Source: Thalassia testudinum (taxonomy: Eukaryota; Streptophyta; Magnoliopsida; Alismatales; Hydrocharitaceae). Taken from it: a stretch of DNA of 64,000 bases. Made by a program: the position numbers and the translations under genes. The stretch is from contig JAZHRO010000039.1 of assembly GCA_037157565.1 (NCBI GenBank), positions 45,012,001 through 45,076,000 on the forward strand. The letters run 5' to 3'. The notes beneath the pieces are model-generated. The model did not search any database. It was not told where the DNA came from and saw only the letters and a program-made list of their open reading frames with translations. Position 1 is the stretch's first letter; each line of letters opens with the position of its first letter. Shown here piece by piece: positions 48,084 to 59,359 of the stretch.

Positions 48084-50152
48084 GATCTATTGCGTTCTAA
48101 AAGTTAATTTTGTTTTTCCTAGTCCATTTCTCTAGAGAATACAAATTGTGAACACAAACACACACGAAATATTTGCCAGTTTGTGATGGTTGAAGATTCT
48201 TCCAAGATGGCGACAAGAGTACGTCCCTGTTCAACGTACGTAGGGAGTCCATCATGAATGTCGCAATCAATTTTTTATTTTTTATTTTTTATTTTTTCCT
48301 TCTCATCGAGCCACATCTCCTTGGGTAGTTGGTGACTTATTCAAACCCTACTAGTACAGGTTGTAGCCGAAGAAAGCTGGCAAAGTGTTTTGACTTAAAA
48401 AGGTGCCTTGAGCGCCGGTTGGTGTCCGATACTTGGAAGGTGTATAGAGGGTGTCTGATGCACAGATTTTTGTGCACCTAATCTAATAGGACTGTAGTGT
48501 AACATTGCCCATCTCTGGTGCGTCGTGTGTCCTGCTGAGGTGGAGAGAGTTTTCCCCATTTTCTTCCTTCCATCTGCCCCATCCCCTTGTATTTGTTTAC
48601 AAAGGCCATTGTGACCATCTAATTGCGATCACCCATTTTAGAGGATCACTTTGCATTTTAGGCTATACGTGTTGTTTCTGACGGTCTTAATCTTATTACA
48701 TATTGAGATTGCTGTAGATTTTGATATTAAAAATGCAATCGGTGCTTTGTGCTTTAGATAGAACTGGATGAAATGGAATCATGTTTTTTAAACTTCAAGT
48801 ATTGGTTCATTAGGTATGTTGTATGGAAATTATCGCATTCCCCCTCTTCCTTCCGTCAAGTGGGGTTAAAACTTTTAAGTATCTTAAAATTCTAGACCGT
48901 TAAAATTTCCGCAAATTCTTAGAAGAAGAACATTGGATTAAGCTGAAATCTCATAACTTCTCGTTCTTATTTGGATATTAATAGGTTTCATGTTGAAAAA
49001 GACCTCTCAAGTATATGGAAGAGAAAGGAATGGATACTTGGCTTTTGTGACAACCATAGTTGTCATACGATAGATTTTTGGCTTATATTTCATCATGATC
49101 ATTCATCTCTGCGGAATTCAATAGGCCAATGGGTCCTATCAATGCGATGAATGTTAAATCACAAATATGATGTAGGACATAAATTCTCTTTTTGGCAACT
49201 TCTCATACTTGCTTTTGATATGCCTGTGGTATGTGAAAAATCACTTCCCTGCAAAGATGCAGTTGAAGGCCCTGTTTGATCAGCTGAGAGGTTATCCCAC
49301 TAGAAGGAGCTACTAAAAGGTCAAATGAGAAAACAAAGTCGCGTTAATGATTTCTAGGACAACACTCCCCACTCCACCACGAGGTTGTTTAAATTTCAAT
49401 ATTGAAAAACCTACCATCTTTCTCACTGTTATAACTATCATATTCAAGCCCTCACTTATTCCATCGTACAACTAAATATTTTAACCTCACTTGTCAAACC
49501 CACCAATATATCCCATTACAATTCTCACTGCAGAATGCAACCAAAGATTTTCCACGCGTAGAGCTGGAAATGATTGTTACTTGAGGAATCTCTCTTAGTT
49601 TTGAGCGGGAAACAGTTCCATCCCATGACCAAAGGACACCCCTGGACTTTTTTATATCACAGAGCCACATAGATAACTACAAGAAACTTGACAAGCAGAA
49701 TTTGAAAACCACATGCCGAGGCATGTTCCTTTGTGGTTTAAAATTTGGGTGCACCTTTGAAATGTGGATTCCACCATACGACTTGTACTACTCTATATTA
49801 TCGTCTTGATTATCGTAATCAAGGTCCTAATTCATATGTTAGACAGTACAATACATTCGTCTATCCAAGTCAGGCAATAATGCAACAATCAACTATAAAC
49901 AGAACAAAGACATCTTTCAACTTTCAAGTCAATCGTGTCAGGGAAATGAAATTATATTTGAACATCATCAGTACTTTCACAAGCAAAAATACATGAAGAT
50001 ATGAGTTGATAACTTTCCATGAGCCTATACATTTTAACGTCTACAATTGGGTGACCAATATTTGTTTACTGAGGTGAGGTAATGCAACTTCAAAAAAGGG
50101 TGGAAAAAGTACTCTACGGTATCAAACCATCCTTTTAAAAGAAAACATCCCG
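48084..50152. other. intergenic region, nothing firm
   Basis: Between the convergent DPE1 and MADS-like genes. A TTTTTTATT run lies at 48270-48300. A CCCTGTTTGATCAGC stretch at 49269 looks like a MITE edge, but I could not pair it convincingly. Confidence 0.4.
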
Positions 50153-50623
50153 TTAGTCCATTCCCAACCTGAGATCTTTTCCATATTCGTGAAGCAGCTG
50201 TAACTTCCTCTTCCTAATCTCTTCCAGGAGGCTGTCCAAAAAGGCAATCTTATCCTTGTCACTGAGATTTGACTTAATGGATGACGACCCAGACTTGTCT
50301 AAAATCCTGGGACTGTTTCTCAATCTGTTCAGTTCGAATTCTTGTGCCTTCACCTTATCCTTTATCCTGTTCTTCCTGCCTTCCTCTTGACCACCCGCCC
50401 CGTAGCATTCTTCAATTAGATGTTTGGCCATGGAGTCGTCTGGCCAGACATGCAATGTAGGAGGCTGACTTTGGGAGATGATTACAGCCACCTCTGCTTT
50501 GCAAAGGTTCCTCAGCTCAGAAGCCTTTTTTGTGATAGTCTCCCACCTTCGCTGTAGCTTTTTCTCCTCATCTTTTGACTGCACCCTTTCCCTTTTTCTA
50601 TTGATTTGGATGTCATACCCCAT
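50153..50623 (-). CDS. diverged type I MADS-box-like protein
   Basis: A 156-codon frame starting MGYDIQINRKRERV. Residues 30-60 (ETITKKASELRNLCKAEVAV then IISQSQPPTLHVWPDD) match the C-terminal half of a MADS domain and the 'P..WP' follow-on of type I plant MADS proteins. The tail is charged and helix-prone (DKDKIAFLDSLLEEIRKRKL). The usual MGR.K start and FxKRxxGLxKK DNA-contact segment are replaced. I chose the ATG at 50623 because the frame's upstream part is preceded by a typical acceptor (TTTTATTCCCTACAG) two bases before it, so a 5' intron is likely. Stop TAA at 50153. It could be a functional accessory MADS gene, one exon of a longer gene, or a decayed copy. Confidence 0.55.
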   Translation of the reverse strand: MGYDIQINRKRERVQSKDEEKKLQRRWETITKKASELRNLCKAEVAVIISQSQPPTLHVWPDDSMAKHLIEECYGAGGQEEGRKNRIKDKVKAQEFELNRLRNSPRILDKSGSSSIKSNLSDKDKIAFLDSLLEEIRKRKLQLLHEYGKDLRLGMD

Positions 50624-53600
50624 CTCTGTAGGGAATAAAAGAGACAGATGAATTAGTAGCAATGAAGACAGGTGAGTAATGCAGAAGAATGAGATGACAC
50701 TATTACTATTCACATTGATATAAAGCATCAATATGAGTTCGTGTTCATCTTTACAAGTGGCAAAGTGTAACTTGCTCCTGATCAGAGCATTGATATAAAT
50801 AAGATATATCTTAAAAAGCAAGGAGAACTAGATTCTTCGTATGGTTCTAAGAAATATGGGAGAACCATGTCAAAATTTCTACCATCACAACTAGACAACT
50901 ACCACTCCCAATTCTCTTCCACCCACTTCCTTCGAAACTGAAAACACTTTTCCTCAGAGTCTCACCCCTTGAACTACCTCCCTTCCCCAGAATCCTTCAA
51001 CAGCACAGGATGGAAAAATCTAGATATTGAACCCAAAGCACAGGGGGATTATGATTTTTGTATGAGATGATAGTTATCTCTCTACAATATTTTCTCATTG
51101 AGTCCTTATGGATCTAATAGTTTTTGGCTCCTGTAACAAACATGCGGCATCAGCTGTAGATGTCAAGAGATTTCATGGGAAGTTTGATGCGCGAATTGCA
51201 ACCACCCCAAGGAGAAGAATCCAAACGTCTGCGATGTAACTCTTGTCCTTAGTAATTGTCTCAAGTTTCATATAGATTGCCTCGCTCATCTGTCAGACCA
51301 CATTCAAAGTGAACCTTGAGTGCAAGTCTGAGGCTGTCTGAAATTAATCAGTATCATCAGATTCAGATCATGAGTAAATCAGAATATTATGTCCAAATCC
51401 AAAATTAGATCTCAAGTTTGACTCCTTAGGAAAAATGATTCATGTAGGACTTAAAAGCAGCCCACTATCCAACTTTGAGCATCATACAGTTGGACCCTCA
51501 TGCTAGCCCCCCAACAGACTTCTCATCCAGCCATCTCCAACAACTGTCAGACTAAGTCGGGACAACCTTGCAAATGGGACAGTCTACCAGGATTTAACCT
51601 ACCCATTTACACTGGACCTATCTGTCTCCTGAAGTTATCACTCTTATTCTTCTGAAACAAATGCTACCCTATAAATTCATCATTAGAGCTCTATATTCAC
51701 ACTTACTTTTGGTAGAGGTAACTTCCAGTTCGACCCCCTTCTTACCTACTTCCACCCTTATAGGAATGAAGTAGAACTGGTCTTGAAAATCCAATGAATC
51801 CAAGCATAGTGATTAGTGTGTTGATTTATTTTGGAGAGGGAGTGTGTGTGAGTAGTGTATTTCAAGAATAGGTCGGATGTAACCAACTGCACTCTCTTTT
51901 TTCCTATATGTTCTTTCTTTGAGTTCTCATTTTCTTTTAAAAATTGGATCTTTCAAAAGGAGAAATGGTATCTATAATGGCTAAGAAAGATGCAAACCCA
52001 ATGAATTGCTTATGAACAGATTCATGAATCACATGTAAGAACCATACAATTTGTGATTTATTGGTCAATTCACTTTGATTCAAGAAAAACCAATTATTTG
52101 GGACCGTGAACATGGTTAAAGGTAATTTTTTTATGGGTATAAAGCATACAGTAATAAGGACATAATGTATGCTCCATTTATAAATTTTCGAGTTAGTGCT
52201 CATCATGGCCAGGCCATGTACCTCATCCTATCTCATAATATGCTTGGAAAAGCTCCTCACTTATTTGCCGCCACACAAAAACACTCGCATAACTGGCATT
52301 CTTCAAGGATGTGTTGCTAACTTCCTGCCTTTATAGACTTGAATTATCTGGAGCTTATGCTCTTAATCATCTAGCAAATTAAGGACCCCAACTTCCAGGT
52401 ATTAAGCTCAGTTGCTATCTTTGGTTCCGAGCATTGAACAATTGCCCCAGATAGTGAACCTCAAATTGTGAGATATTCACTTTCTTGGATTAGGTTGCAA
52501 CTATAGTTGAACTCTAAATAGGTCTCACCATTGTTGAAAGCATTGACAGAAGGACTAAATATTTATTAGATCCCTTGGTTCCTTAAGATAATAGATCTCT
52601 CCCCTTTCAATCAAGGAAAAACGAAAAGGAAATAATAGATCTCTCATGAATTTTGGGTTTAACTTGGATATGTCTCCTAGGTCTCTAGCTATGCTTTGAA
52701 CTCTTTATTTTTGCAAGTGTGGTCACTACAAACACAATGTAGTAAAATAGCATGGTTGAGTTCTACAGGTATATGGACCTTGGGGGTAAATCCATATAAC
52801 TCAGGATAATACTATATATTGTATGCCCTCTCTTTTCTTACTTCTTAGTGAAGAAAACCCCTAACCTCCATTGAGAAAGGAGGGCTAGTACTCTTGCAGC
52901 CGTGGCATGTGTGATTAATTTCTAATTTTGCTCCATATAACTCAGGATACTACTATATATTGTATGCCCTCTCTTTTCTTACTTCTTAGTGAAGAAAATC
53001 CCTAAGAAAGGAGGGCTAATACTCTTGCTCTTGTGGTTTTCTCCCTCCCCTCGAGGAGGGCTTTCATGTAAAACTCATGTTCACGTGTGATTGATTTCTA
53101 ATTCTCTTTATTCTTGTTGATTTCATTTCTACATGTTACCAGTGTTTTCAATCTTGCGAGCTTCATTCATTGTGGGAATTTTCCACACAATGTTTGTGTG
53201 TCAAGTGACCCCAATCTTGGTGCACATGGAAGTCTCTACATTAGCATAGAGGCTTCCTAGCACAATGTGGGCATCTCATGTTGTCTCTCTCGGATGTCCT
53301 GTGGTGAGGATAGGCATTGGGAATTGAGAAGTGATCGAGGAAGGTTAGAGAATATTGCCATTAATCCAAGGAAAGCTAATCTGACCATCGCTGAACGAAA
53401 GCTTTAATGTTAGCATTAGGAATTAGATTTTTAATCAACGGTGGCTATCTAACCGACATTCAGATTTTCAATTGTTGGTAATTTTTTCAAGCAATGATTG
53501 ATTCTCATTCAATCTTTGAATTTTTTAATCTCCACACCTGTTGTGGTGATCAAATTTTTAATCTTCTTCAACGGCACTAATCCCCATCCAACGATTGCCA

Positions 53601-53766
53601 TAATCCATCGGAAACAGGTTTTTCTTCTATGGTGTATGACAAAATCAAATATATATTTCTTTGGTGGTGGATTTTTCATTAAAAAGATTGAATAGAACTT
53701 TTGAGTGAAACTTTCATATTGGATTTATTGATAGTGGACTTTTTATTGACAATACATTTTTTATTT
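50624..53766. other. non-coding, upstream of MADS-like gene
   Basis: May hold a 5' exon and promoter of the MADS-like gene; none is identifiable. Contains the duplication at 52791-53028. No transposon proteins. Confidence 0.4.
52791..53028. repeat. near-identical direct repeat, offset 141 bp
   Basis: The stretch from TCCATATAACTCAGGATA at 52791 recurs at 52932 with very few changes, through GCCCTCTCTTTTCTTACTTC to ACTCTTGC. The second copy lacks about ten bases. A recent local duplication. Confidence 0.85.
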
Positions 53767-54207
53767 GGGATTTTTGCATGAATGATACTAAAATCTTTTA
53801 AAATTACTTAAATGGCATTCAATTCACTATATTTGCAAATATGTCATTGAAAAGGTAGTGTCGTTTTCGTATTTATCACTCCATTAATCATAACTATTAA
53901 ACTTAACGATTTTGATCTGAAATAAAATAAAAAATTATTTCTTAATCCTCATATACTTTGTTTAATTTTCAGCCCCTACTTATCAGTTCACCTCCTTTCC
54001 TTCTCAGCCCCAACCACCACCTCCACCCCCAATCTTCAACCTCCGACCAACTCCTCTACCCTGTCTCTCTAACCACCACCTCCTCCTCCTAAGGCGACAT
54101 CGAAAAGGAGGTCCCCGAAGCCCACCACCACCAACACAACATCTTTAAGCACCTCTTCGACCACAAGCCCATCGTCACCTTGGGAGGAGGTGGTGGTTGA
54201 GAAGATG

Positions 54208-54340
54208 TGGTAGTTAGAGAGAGGGGGCGGAGGTGGGTAGTGGTTGGAGAGTAGGGGTGAAGGAGATGGTGGTTAGAGAGAGGGGGCGGAGGAGGTGGTC
54301 AAAGGTTGGAGAGTGGGGGCGAAGGAGGTGGTCAGAGGCC
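54208..54340. repeat. GA-rich ~60-bp imperfect tandem repeat
   Basis: GGTAGTTAGAGAGAGGGGGC near 54209 recurs as GGTGGTTAGAGAGAGGGGGC near 54269, each followed by GGTTGGAGAGT and GAAGGAG stretches. Internal to the Mutator-like element. Confidence 0.65.
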
Positions 54341-54474
54341 AAGATGAAAGGCGATGAACTGGTGAGGGGAAGTGGGGAGGGAGGAGGTGAAAATTAAGAA
54401 AGTAAAATTTAAAGACAAAAAAATTGACTAAAAAAAATTTGAGCTCCTTAATCGAGTGGCAAATATGAAAACTG

Positions 54475-55609
54475 ACTATCAAGGCGTTAGATAGCTGCAA
54501 GGCGACAAGCTTAATCGCCCAAGGCGAGAGACGACAAAAAGGCGATTGCCCAATTGAATAGAGGCGACAAATCTTTTTATTTCTTAAACTATTAAATATG
54601 TCTCATAAACTCATATGATAACATTGACTTTCATAAGAAACATATGATAATACTATTTAAGTGAACGAAAAAATAATGATCCTATCATATTTAAGTAACA
54701 ATAACATATATATTTATATTATCATACAATGTGTAAACATATATATTACATTTATAATTATATGCCAAAACAAACAACCAAAATATATATCATATATATC
54801 TACCAAAATAAGATAGTGACATGAATTTATTTTGAAGAAGAAAAGAAGCGTTAACAATGGATGTTAACCTTCCATTGTATTAATAAAATGAGCTAATTAC
54901 ACAAAAAATTACAAAGAACATTATAATAATAAGGCACTCCTCTATTGAGACTCCCACTCCATTGAGTTTGAGCCAAATGCACTACCATAAAGTGGTCTTT
55001 CTCAAGGTAGAGGCATCCACCAATAGCCCACAAATGCTAGCCTAAAAAGTTGTCTCCAAGTTGTACTCATGACAATAACATGTATTATAATATGCTATAT
55101 ATACAATACAATACAAAATATCATAACTTATACATATATTGTTATATATCATTAGACAGTTGTAGACAATAACAAATATATACATGCATACATCGTTAAA
55201 CCACAATATATCATAATTATATCATTATAGACATACAATAATGTATATGTATAATTTATACATATATGTCTTAATAGACAAACAATAGTCTAAGTTAGGA
55301 AGAGAAGGCAAAAGTGAGCATATAAAAGCTGTCAATAGCATATATGTATGTATGTATTATATATATACAACAATATATAACACAAATATATCTATAATAT
55401 ATGTAACTTAAGACCAAATAAGAGTCATATAGTCTTACTTAAAGTGAATTCGGAGTAAGGAGACAAGGCGCAAGGCGACCCAGGCAATAAAGAAGGCAAC
55501 TAGGCGATAGCCTGGACAAAGGCCCTAGCCTGGAATAGCTACAAGGTGACCTTTGGCTTTCTTACCTGGCCCAGTAGCCCAATAGCCTGACGCGATAGCC
55601 TTGAGAACA
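54475..55609. mobile_element. AAGGCGA-rich element nested in Mutator-like element
   Basis: Both ends carry TCAAGGC (reversed at right as GCCTTGA) and multiple AGGCGA words, flanking an AT-rich core full of ATATAT and CATATA steps. Imperfect 9-bp flanks TGAAAACTG (54466-54474) and TAAAAATTG (55610-55618) agree at 7 of 9 bases. Removing it makes the host arm match its partner at 53867 and the solo copy at 7346. Confidence 0.65.
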
Positions 55610-55802
55610 TAAAAATTGCACTACTTTTTCAACGGCATTTCTGTAAATATAGTAAATTAAATGACATTTAAATAATTTCAAAAGATTTTAGTAATATTTA
55701 TGTAAAAATCCCTTTTTATTTTCATTGAATTTTCATGTATCCCATCAATTTTCTACTCCTCGATGGCCCACGTTCAGAGTAAGCAATGTGGTATTTGTGT
55801 AT

Positions 55803-57310
55803 TGTTTGAGATTATTTTAGAAATAAAATTTGGGGAATTAGGATTTTGTCTCTTTCTATATTTAAGAGATGTTTTGATTTGTTGCCTTGTTTACGATTAA
55901 GATTAATCCCTCTCTATGTATAAAGGGGAATAAAGTCTCTTTCTTTTCCAGTATTCTATGAACAACAATTACTAAAATTGCCACATAGTATCAAAGTGGG
56001 TCAAACCTGGGACCTAATCATGGTCTCCCCCTACCTAGAGGTGTCATCGGGCCCTCTCTTCTGCCTAAGGGTGCTTGCAATGCCCCCTTTCTCTCTGCCT
56101 GCGGCAACCACCGCAACTCCACTTCTTGAGGCCATCAGTGCCACCTTACAACCCTTCTTTCCCTATCAGTGATCCTCCTTACCACTGCATCAACTCCTTC
56201 GCTCACCAGATCACTACCCAGTGCCGCCACCACCGTTGCCCAGCTCCTCTCCATCGTTACACCAGTTGGCAGCATTGACTTTGGCCCTTGCTCCGACCAG
56301 TGAAGCAATTCCTTACTTCCAAGACCTCTATGCAGTCTGTTTGGTCGACCAATCAGATTGAACTTAGTTTAATTCGATAGCCGCTCACCTCCTTACTTCC
56401 ATTTCAATCTCCTGCATCGTCTTAGGGCATGTATCACCTTCACCATGTTGCAGCATCGCTACAGAATTCCCTACTTCAATCTGCATGGTTGTCAATGATG
56501 TTATTGTTGCCACAGCTACTATTGGTGTCGCTGCCGTTATTGCAATTGTTGTGGGTGTTGATGCTACTAGTGTTGACTTCATTCTTACAACATGCTTGAC
56601 TTGGGATCCAGGTGGTACGATGTTATGTTCAGAATCCCCTATTGCTATCAATCCTTATCACGTGGGGTGGTGGGGGAGGGGCTACACCCCCATATTAGGA
56701 TCATCTCCCAGAATACTACTACATGGGTTGGGATCATCCCCCCTACTCGACTATAGTATCTATTTGGGATTGTCTCATCTACTCTATTGCTTGCTTGAGA
56801 TCATAGAATTCATCTCCCCTACTCTACTGCCTGCTTGGGATCGTCTCCCTTATTCTATCGTCTGCCTGGGATCATTTCCTCTACTCCACAACCTGCTTGG
56901 GATAGATCCTTGCTTGCCTAAAGGTCTTTGCATTAGTTTTTTATTCTAACTCCAAGCAAGTTAGGTTTCTACTGATGAAAAGATGACTACTTGCATGCCT
57001 GACTACTTGTGTGCCTACCTGACTGTATAGCTACCCGATTGCTGCTTGCTCCAACCCTGGATTACGTCTGATGGGGGGAGTTCTTTTGTTGCACTACTGC
57101 TACAAGTTGGGGATTATATGCTCCAACTGGGGGAAGTGTTAAAGATTATTTTAGAAATAAAATTTAGAGAATTTGGATTTTATCACTTTCTATATTTAGG
57201 AGATATATTTTGATTTATTTCCTTGTTTAGGATTAGAATTAATCCCTCTCTAGAGGGATGGACTCTCTTTCTTTTCAAATATTTTATGAACAATTACTAA
57301 AATTTCCACA
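55803..57310 (+). mobile_element. small non-autonomous LTR retrotransposon (TRIM-like 4)
   Basis: LTRs at 55803-55985 and 57137-57310 begin TGTT and end TTTCCACA or TTGCCACA. Primer site TAGTATCAAAGTGG at 55986-55999, purine tract CCAACTGGGGGAAG at 57123-57136. Perfect 5-bp target duplication TGTAT (55798-55802, 57311-57315). The 1.15-kb interior has no gag or pol. The 154-codon frame 56485-56949 is repeat-derived and unrecognised. Confidence 0.9.
56690..56912. repeat. degenerate TGGGATCRTCTCC minisatellite in TRIM-like 4
   Basis: Roughly six imperfect units, each with GGGATCATCTCC or GGGATTGTCTC followed by TACTC and GCTTG words. Spacing is about 35-45 bp. Confidence 0.6.
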
Positions 57311-59359
57311 TGTATGCAATAGATTGGTTGTGTGGTCATTCCATCAACAAATTGCACTATGCTTTGATTATTTCATCATCGCATGGATTATTGGTTGTGA
57401 AGAGGCTACTTGAGTAGGATACTTACGATTGATTCCTCCTCTCTAAAATGAGATTGGCACATGCAGTTGTATTCTCTTCTTTATGAAGAGGCACGGGTCG
57501 TCTTGTCTGCAGGACACCTAATTATATTCCCTTATGTGAAGGGGTACATGTTTTATTTATCTTGTTGGAGTTTTTGGTTCTTAAATCTATTCTTTATAAC
57601 TGTGAATGTGAGCAATGGGATCTAAGGCATCCATATCGAGGTCAATGCAAAAAGACTCTAGTTGTTCTCGGTTACTCGAGAAAGAAAATATGATCATGCT
57701 CCAACCTCAAACAATTGGATTGTTGATAGTGAAGCTACAAACCACGTGACTAGGAATCTAACTTGGTTCAAGAAAGGAAACTATAATGATTGCTAATGGT
57801 TCTAGTGTGAAGATGGCCAGGAAAGATAGTATACATCTTTTGAACAAGGTCCATCTTGATAATTCCCTTCATGTCCTGGATCTCTCTCTGAATTTGTTGT
57901 CACTTAGCAAGATCTACAAGGAATTGAAGTAACTAATATTTATGAAAATAGATGTGTCTTACAAGATCTTAAAACAAGAAAGGAAACTAAGATTGCACTT
58001 GAATGCAATGGGTTATATACATTGCCCGGAAAGGTCACTTAAGGAATAAGCATTGCTAACATTTTGGATTTTTTCCTATGGCACAGATGAATTGGGCACC
58101 TCCATTTTTTAGCTTTGCAAACACTATTTCCAGACCTCCTTGTTGGAATTAATTTGCATGGCATGCATTGTGAAGTCTGCCAATTTGCAAAACATCAAAG
58201 AGTTTCATTTCCGGAGTTTGATCATAGAAGTTCTATACCTTCCTCTTTCATTCGTTCAGATGTGTGAGACCTACAAATGTCAAATCTAAGGTGGTGTACA
58301 ATTACTTTTGTCACATTTATTGATGACTACTCTAGATGCATACTTGATTCTTGATGAAGAGCGGGGTAGAGATTCCTTATATTGTTCAAAGTTTCGTTAA
58401 TATGATCGAGAATCAATTCTAGATGAGAGTTTGAATCTTCAGATCAGATAATGCCCATGAAAGGAAAAAACCAGCACCTTCTGAATGTGAGACAAGCCTT
58501 ATTACTCGAAGGAAAAGTCCCCAAATGTTACTGACAACAGCATAATTAATCGTATGCCAAGCCAAGTACTAATGGGAAGACTCTTGTCTCCTTGTTACAG
58601 AAAGAAATATGATTCCTCTTTCTCCAAAGGTTTTTGACCATACATATTATATACAAATCTTGCACCTTGGACAGTCTAAATTTGACTCAAGATGCATCAA
58701 AGATGTATTCATTGGTTACTCAAAGACACAAAACTACAAAAGAGCTATAGATGCTTGGATCCATCTACAAGAAAAAGATATGTTACAAGGGATGTAACCT
58801 TTCTAGAGTCTGAATTTTACTTCCAGGCCAATAGTCCTCTTCAAGGGGAGAGTAGAAGTGGAGAGGATTTTAGCATTCAGTTTGACACCTGTATTTTTTA
58901 TGGTATGGCTAATAGTGGAGGAGAGTGCCACAATGGCAAACAAGAGCCTTAGACTGAGAAAACTAATGAGCATGTGGTTGTTTCTCCTATCCTGGTTCCT
59001 CTTAATAACAATGATGATGGAAGTGGAAATAGTAATGATATAGAAAATAATAACAATGACGACAAGGGGAAGAGTACCAGTGATGAAAGCAAAGACAGAA
59101 TATATGGAGAGATGTATGGAAAACGTATTTTCTTAGCATTAAGATTGCAAGATATAAAGATGGGCTCTTGCTATGTCAAAGAAAACGTTTGACCTATTGA
59201 AAGAAATTGGGAAGCTAAGGTGTAGAGACCTGCTACAACCCCTATTAAGGTTAATCATCACTTGAGTCTAAAAAGTAGTGAACCTCTTGATGATCATCCG
59301 AATCACAGATATCAAAAAATTGTTGGAAAGCTCATCTATCAGCCTAATATTATGTATGC
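57311..59359 (+). pseudogene. Copia pol fragment (host of TRIM-like 4 and LINE)
   Basis: Protease-like IVDSEATNHVT (57720-57750), then LHVLDLSLNLLSLSKIY (near 57870), an integrase block with a SDV-like start and a FIDDYSRC stretch (58250-58350), the C-terminal integrase with SKFDSRCIKDVFIGYSKTQ (58675-58731) and SEFYF (near 58808). An RNase H-side part runs 59160-59350 (KTFDLLKEIGKL, LIYQPNIMYA). Most of RT is missing. Stops and shifts throughout; cut off by the LINE poly-A at 59360. Confidence 0.8.

Larger units (their letters stand above)
53767..55712. mobile_element. non-autonomous Mutator-like element
   Basis: Terminal inverted repeats of about 100 bp: GGGATTTTTGCATGAATGAT at the left, and at the right the inverse of ...TTATGTAAAAATCCC. 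The 9-bp flanks TTTTTATTT at 53758-53766 and 55713-55721 are identical, the hallmark target duplication of Mutator-like elements. Inside the arms are a CT-rich tract (53990-54130) and GA-rich tract (54170-54400). No transposase. Split by the insertion 54475-55609. Confidence 0.85.

Noticed and set aside
49269..49560. MITE with CCCTGTTTGATC edge
   Set aside because: Possible right edge shows only weak inverted similarity and no target duplication.
50624..50821. 66-codon N-terminal extension of the MADS-like frame
   Set aside because: Hydrophobic, unlike any MADS N-terminus, and separated from the MADS part by a typical intron acceptor.
56485..56949. 154-codon plus frame
   Set aside because: Inside TRIM-like 4 between its primer site and purine tract; mainly minisatellite translation; no known domain.
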